From: Chytridium lagenaria
Lineage: Eukaryota > Chytridiomycota > Chytridiomycetes > Chytridiales > Chytridiaceae
DNA: 64,000 nucleotides
NCBI GenBank assembly: GCA_025449115.1
Contig: JAHLKC010000046.1
Coordinates: 1 to 64,000, forward strand
Reading direction: 5' to 3'
The translations under genes were made by a program, and so were the position numbers. Position 1 is the stretch's first letter; each line of letters opens with the position of its first letter. Shown here piece after piece: positions 59,794 to 64,000 of this stretch. Under the pieces are notes generated by a model. That model did no database searches and was not told where the DNA came from. It worked only from the letters and a program-made list of their open reading frames with translations.

Positions 59794-62700
59794 CTATTGT
59801 CCACGCTTTCTTTTCGATAACTCCAAGAGATCCTTGATATCTCCAGATTCAACACACATGCGGCGCAAATGTCCATCACTTTCAATGAGTTCGAGAGGGG
59901 TGCCAAATTGCACAACGCGACCCTTATCGAGCACAAGTATCTTGTCGCTGTGTTGTAAAATAAGTACGGCATTGCAAATGCAAAAGAATCATAGAATTTA
60001 CTTACTAGTCAGCAACGGTACGAAGGCGATGAGCTATAGAGATGACGGTGGTTTTTTCAAATTCTTTGCTACGAATGGCTTGTTGGATTTTGTTGTCGGT
60101 TTCTTTGTCAACCGAGGCTGTGGCTGGTAAACGAAAAAAAAAAACCAGTCAAAACCCTCATCGTAATGCAACAAATGGAACAAAGATATATAAAATTACC
60201 TTCATCTAAAACCATGATTTTGGATCCCTTCAGCAGAGCTCTTGCTAAACACAAAAGCTGTCTCTGCCCCTGAGAAAAATTGGATCCTCCATCTCCTACC
60301 ACAAAATCCAACGATATCACTCCCGCAACTTGGCTTGCATCCCGCGGTCCTTTCGTACCATCTTCCACCACGGCGTCAACAGAAGTCGACCCCGACACAT
60401 GCACTGTATCAAAAAACTTGACCTTTTCCAAACAAGCCACCACCGCATCATCACTGTACTCCTCAAAAGGATCAAGGTTTGACCGTATCGTTCCCGCAAA
60501 CAACACAGGATCTTGCGGAATCATGGTAAGCCTGCTTCTAAGATCATGAAGCCCTATATCAGCGATATCAATGCCGTCCATCGTGATTGTCCCCGCTGAA
60601 GATTCCACCATTCGGAACAAACTAAGGGTGAGGGATGATTTGCCCGCTCCCGTTCGTCCTACGATGCCTACTTTTTCGCCACCCGTGACGGTAAACGAAA
60701 TGTCTTCAAGGATTTTGGGGCCTTCAGGAGTGTACCTCATGTCGAGGTTGGACACTTTTAGAGATCCCTCTGACGGCCACTGTTGTTTCATCAACGAAAA
60801 AAAAAGCGGTTCTTTAGTAGCTTGAAGGTTGAAGGGTAAAGTAACTTACGTTTGGAGGAGGTCGTCTGCTGTCAATGATGGCAGGACTCTCCTGCTCGAT
60901 ATTAAGATACTCATTGACACGTTCCACAGCATTCATATCCTAAATGAAAACTCATAAGAAAACAAGACTCGATCGTTTCATCAACCAAACAAGACCCGAT
61001 CGTTTCATCCAAAAAAAAAAATCCCCGTCTCACACTCACCATCTCCAATTTCGTCTGATTTCTAATCACAAGAATAAGCACAAAACTACAATCCAACGCC
61101 CAATTCAAACTAATAGCCACAAGTCCCGGATCAAGCATGGACCTGTTTAATATCAAACACGTGCCAGCGAGGAAAACGACAAAAGCTGCTACGGCTGTCA
61201 CACGAGCTTGAAGCCAGCGGTTGCTTGTCCAGAGATAGAGGAGCGCTCGGTTGTTGGTCTCGATTCTTTTCATGCTTTCAAGGGCGAAACGACGTTCAGC
61301 TGTAAAGGCGCGGATGGTGCTGACGCCACTGGATTCATGGTGAGATGAAGGTTGGGAAAAGTCGGAATGATGTAAATTTTAACTCTGTACCTGAGGGTTT
61401 CGCTGAACATGGAGTAAACTGGACTCCGCGTGACGGATTCAAGCCTTTTTAAGCTCCGTGACGCATTCAGGTATCTCTTTGAAATGACCAATTGTATGCA
61501 AACAACTGGGATGACGGCGATAACGAAAAGTGGCGTGATAGTCGCGACGACAGCAAAGATACATATGGCCTTGTGAAAAAAAAAAATTAAATATGTTTTG
61601 TTACTAAAAAACACATACCTCTACGATTATACTGAAAGCCTGGTCAATCGCATTCATGACTTCTTTGTCAATGAGACTAATATCTTTTGTGGCACGGTTG
61701 AGAATTCGACCCTGATTTCTTTTAGTCTAGAAAAGCGTAACGCCACTCACGATCGGTGTTGTGTCAAAAAACCGCATTGGCGCGTATAGAATTCTTGAAA
61801 TAAGGGTGTCATGGTAGATTTTGGAGGCTCTAAGAGATCCATAGCCGAACACACATATAGCTACATATTAAAATATTAGATAATGAGCAATGAACTGATG
61901 CAGCTTACTTATGAGGAAACACAGAACGTATCCGGACGAGATAACAGCGTATATCCCAGAATAGTAAATAGGGCTATGAGGTTTCTCCAACATGGCTGGT
62001 GTGTGATTACCAGCAAAGTCAGTCACAACGTTCCCGGGAATGAACGAGCTCGAAAGATCCGAGGTTGTATGGTTTCTGGTCCATTCCCTCACCCAAAGAC
62101 TCGAGCCAACCGACCCCACACGAACTAAAACCATTGCAGCGATTAAAGCGAGTACAAAGAGCCAACCACCGGCTGCATTGAAATAGTGGAGGTACATGGA
62201 GAACTTGACGGATCCAGTTTCAATCGTCTCTTCTTCAACGAGTCGTCCAGCATCTTCTTTCGTCCGTCCGTTGGCGAAATCCATCCCTTTCTTGATTTCA
62301 CCCACCTCATCCAAAACATCACTCCCAACAACAACTTTCCCACCCAACGCCGCAACCACATCCTCTGAAGCCGCGTCAAACACCGTCTTCAAGTCTCCTG
62401 AACCAACCACCTTTCCATTTCTCAAAACCACCACTTGATCGGCGAATGGAAGAACGAGGTGGGTGGCGTGCGTTACAAGGATCATGGTGCGGCCTTGGGT
62501 TCGACCAAGACCGAGGATGCCTTGCTGGAATATATGTTTGGCGGTTGGTGCATCTACCGCGGACAATGGGTCGTCTAGGAGGATGTGGGTGGCGGGAGAG
62601 TATAGGGCTCGGGCGAGAGAGACGCGTTGTTTCTGACCTCCACTAAGATTGATACCTTGTAACCGAAAAGCGTTAGAGACATAAGCATGAAGCAACAAAA

Positions 62701-64000
62701 AACGTTATTCAAATTTTACCCTTTTCGCCAATTTCCGTCAAATCCCCATTCTCCAACTCCTCGAAATCTTTCTCCAACGCACAAGCTCTAATGACTTTTG
62801 CGTATTTTTCAGCAACATAGTGTTCTCCAAACAAAATATTATCCCTGATGGTTTCATTTCGAAGCCATGATGTCTGAGCGGCGTATGCGACGCGTTTGTC
62901 CCTGATGGGAAGAGATGATACACCTGAACGACGGGTCATTTCACCGAGAAGGGCTTGAAGAAGTGATGATTTTCCGGAGGCCGTTGGACCACAAATGACG
63001 GTAAGGCCGCCGTCGGGGAAAGTGAGAGTAAGGTTGCAAAGAGCGAAATTGGAGGCATCTGATATCGTAGGTGGTTTGGGAGTCATAACAGAACCAGGTG
63101 CGAGAAGAGGTGTTGTTTCAGAAGATAATACAGATGTGGTAAGAGTCTCGATGGTCTCGTCTTCCCAAGAGAACGACGCCTCCTTGAATCCAGCTTCATC
63201 ATCCTCTTCCACAACCTTCCCCTCAAACCTCTCCAAGTTGGTGGCATTCAAAAACTTTTCAATTCTCGTCAACGCGACACGAAGCTGAAGAAGGTTTTGC
63301 ATGTTCCCGGGAATATCATTGAGTTGATACCTTAATGTGTTGAAAAGGGTTAAACACGTAAAGGCCTTTTTCGCGTCCAAGGGTTGCCCTGCGATTTGAG
63401 TTATCGTAAAAAGGGTGCAAAAGGCGACTAGAACGGGGTACATCATTGCGATAAAGGTGTCTAAGGCGGTGATCTTGTAGATGTCCACGATTCGAGAAAG
63501 CTCCGCATCTCGTGCTATCTTGAGTTTGTCGAAAAAACGTTGCTCCCAACCGAAATACTTTAAAACATTCAATAACGTGAAATGAAAACCCGCATCTTAC
63601 CTTGATGACTTTGATGCCTTGAAGCATCTCATTAACGATATTTGTTCTTTTGTCTTTTGCGCTTGAAAGTCCCCCGTAAACCCCACTCTGCCAGTCTGAC
63701 AAGGAATACATAGCAGGAAACGTTGTAAGCAACACCGCCACTCCAACCAGAGCAGGCCATCCCACAAAATAGAGCAAGGCTGCAAGCGCCAGTGTCACCT
63801 GAATCGGATTCACAATCACATCGTTCAGGTTCATGAATGTGCTTTGAATTTGTTCGGCATCCGATGTGAGGAGCGTGAAAATCTTCCCAGTGGTGAACGC
63901 TTCGTCTTTGACATCATCCTTTTTCGGGGACGTTGCGCGACGATGTAAAGCCTTGACGTAGATTTCGTTCATGACGGCGGATTTTGATCGGATGCCTGTG
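59794..64000 (-). CDS. ABCC (MRP-type) ABC transporter, 3' part
   Basis: A full-length-type exporter cut by the window edge at its 5' side. From 64000 down: end of the first membrane domain (VKALHRRATSP, IVNPIQVTLALAALLYFVGW, NVLKYFGWEQRFFDKL); NBD1 with Walker A GPTASGKSSLL (near 62975), signature LSGGQKQR (62640) and Walker B ILLDDPLSAVD; a linker; the second membrane domain (GGWLFVLALIAAMVLVRVGS, ATITPLFVIAVIPVVCI); and NBD2 with GRTGAGKSSL (60640), FSQGQRQL, IMVLDEATASVD across an intron, and ISIAHRLRT. It ends LSKRKRGQ at 59794. NBD1 lacks the long gap of bacterial exporters and has the ABCC-type linker and YFGWE segment. All exons read cleanly. Substrate unknown; glutathione conjugates are typical of the family. 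Confidence 0.93.

Overview
The window is nuclear DNA from an intron-rich eukaryote, most likely an early-diverging fungus. The evidence is short GT-AG introns in nearly every gene, genes packed on both strands, fungal-type proteins (a Cut8/Sts1-type proteasome tether, a Fus1-like membrane SH3 protein, and a C-terminal domain I recall from many fungal predicted proteins), and a very large WD40/coiled-coil protein resembling the axonemal WDR87/WDR97 group. The last would fit a zoosporic (chytrid-like) fungus; that placement is inference.

Layout. 0.1-2 kb: a small membrane protein and the ubiquitin-eL40 fusion (minus). 3.6-7.4 kb: FCP1, the RNA polymerase II CTD phosphatase (minus). 8.1-12.3 kb: a RalGPS-like RasGEF with a PH domain (plus). 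12.8-14.6 kb: an SF3A1 splicing factor without its SURP half (plus). 14.78-15.58 kb: a 796-bp non-autonomous DNA transposon with 16-bp inverted ends and TTAA duplications. 15.6-16.3 kb: a four-TM protein. 16.9-18.0 kb: a syntaxin-6/Tlg1-like SNARE (minus). 18.4-21.9 kb: a broken 2OG-Fe(II) oxygenase locus. 23.7-31.4 kb: the giant WD40/coiled-coil gene. 31.7-33.4 kb: a vWA-domain protein. 33.9-34.9 kb: a MAPEG-family enzyme (minus). 35.7-37.7 kb: the Cut8/Sts1-like gene (minus). 38-41.6 kb: uncharacterised genes. 42.1-46.1 kb: the Fus1-like gene (minus). 46-48 kb: repeats. 48.2-50.9 kb: CCT5 (minus). 52.4-53.9 kb: a Ser/Pro repeat protein with the fungal domain. 55.1-57.5 kb: a ULP2/SENP6-type SUMO protease (minus). 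58-59.5 kb: a divergent histone H4-H3 pair. 59.8-64 kb: the 3' part of an ABCC-type ABC transporter.

The genes are mostly housekeeping functions (transcription, splicing, protein folding and turnover, SUMO removal, chromatin, vesicle fusion, transport, small-GTPase signalling) with no sign of one operating cluster. A striking property is that many conserved genes, including histone H3, are broken by single-base shifts, often at homopolymers, while ubiquitin-eL40, H4, CCT5 and the ABC transporter read cleanly. I read most of these as consensus-sequence errors, so many products below had to be followed across frames and their ends are approximate. I found no tRNA, rRNA or CRISPR array.
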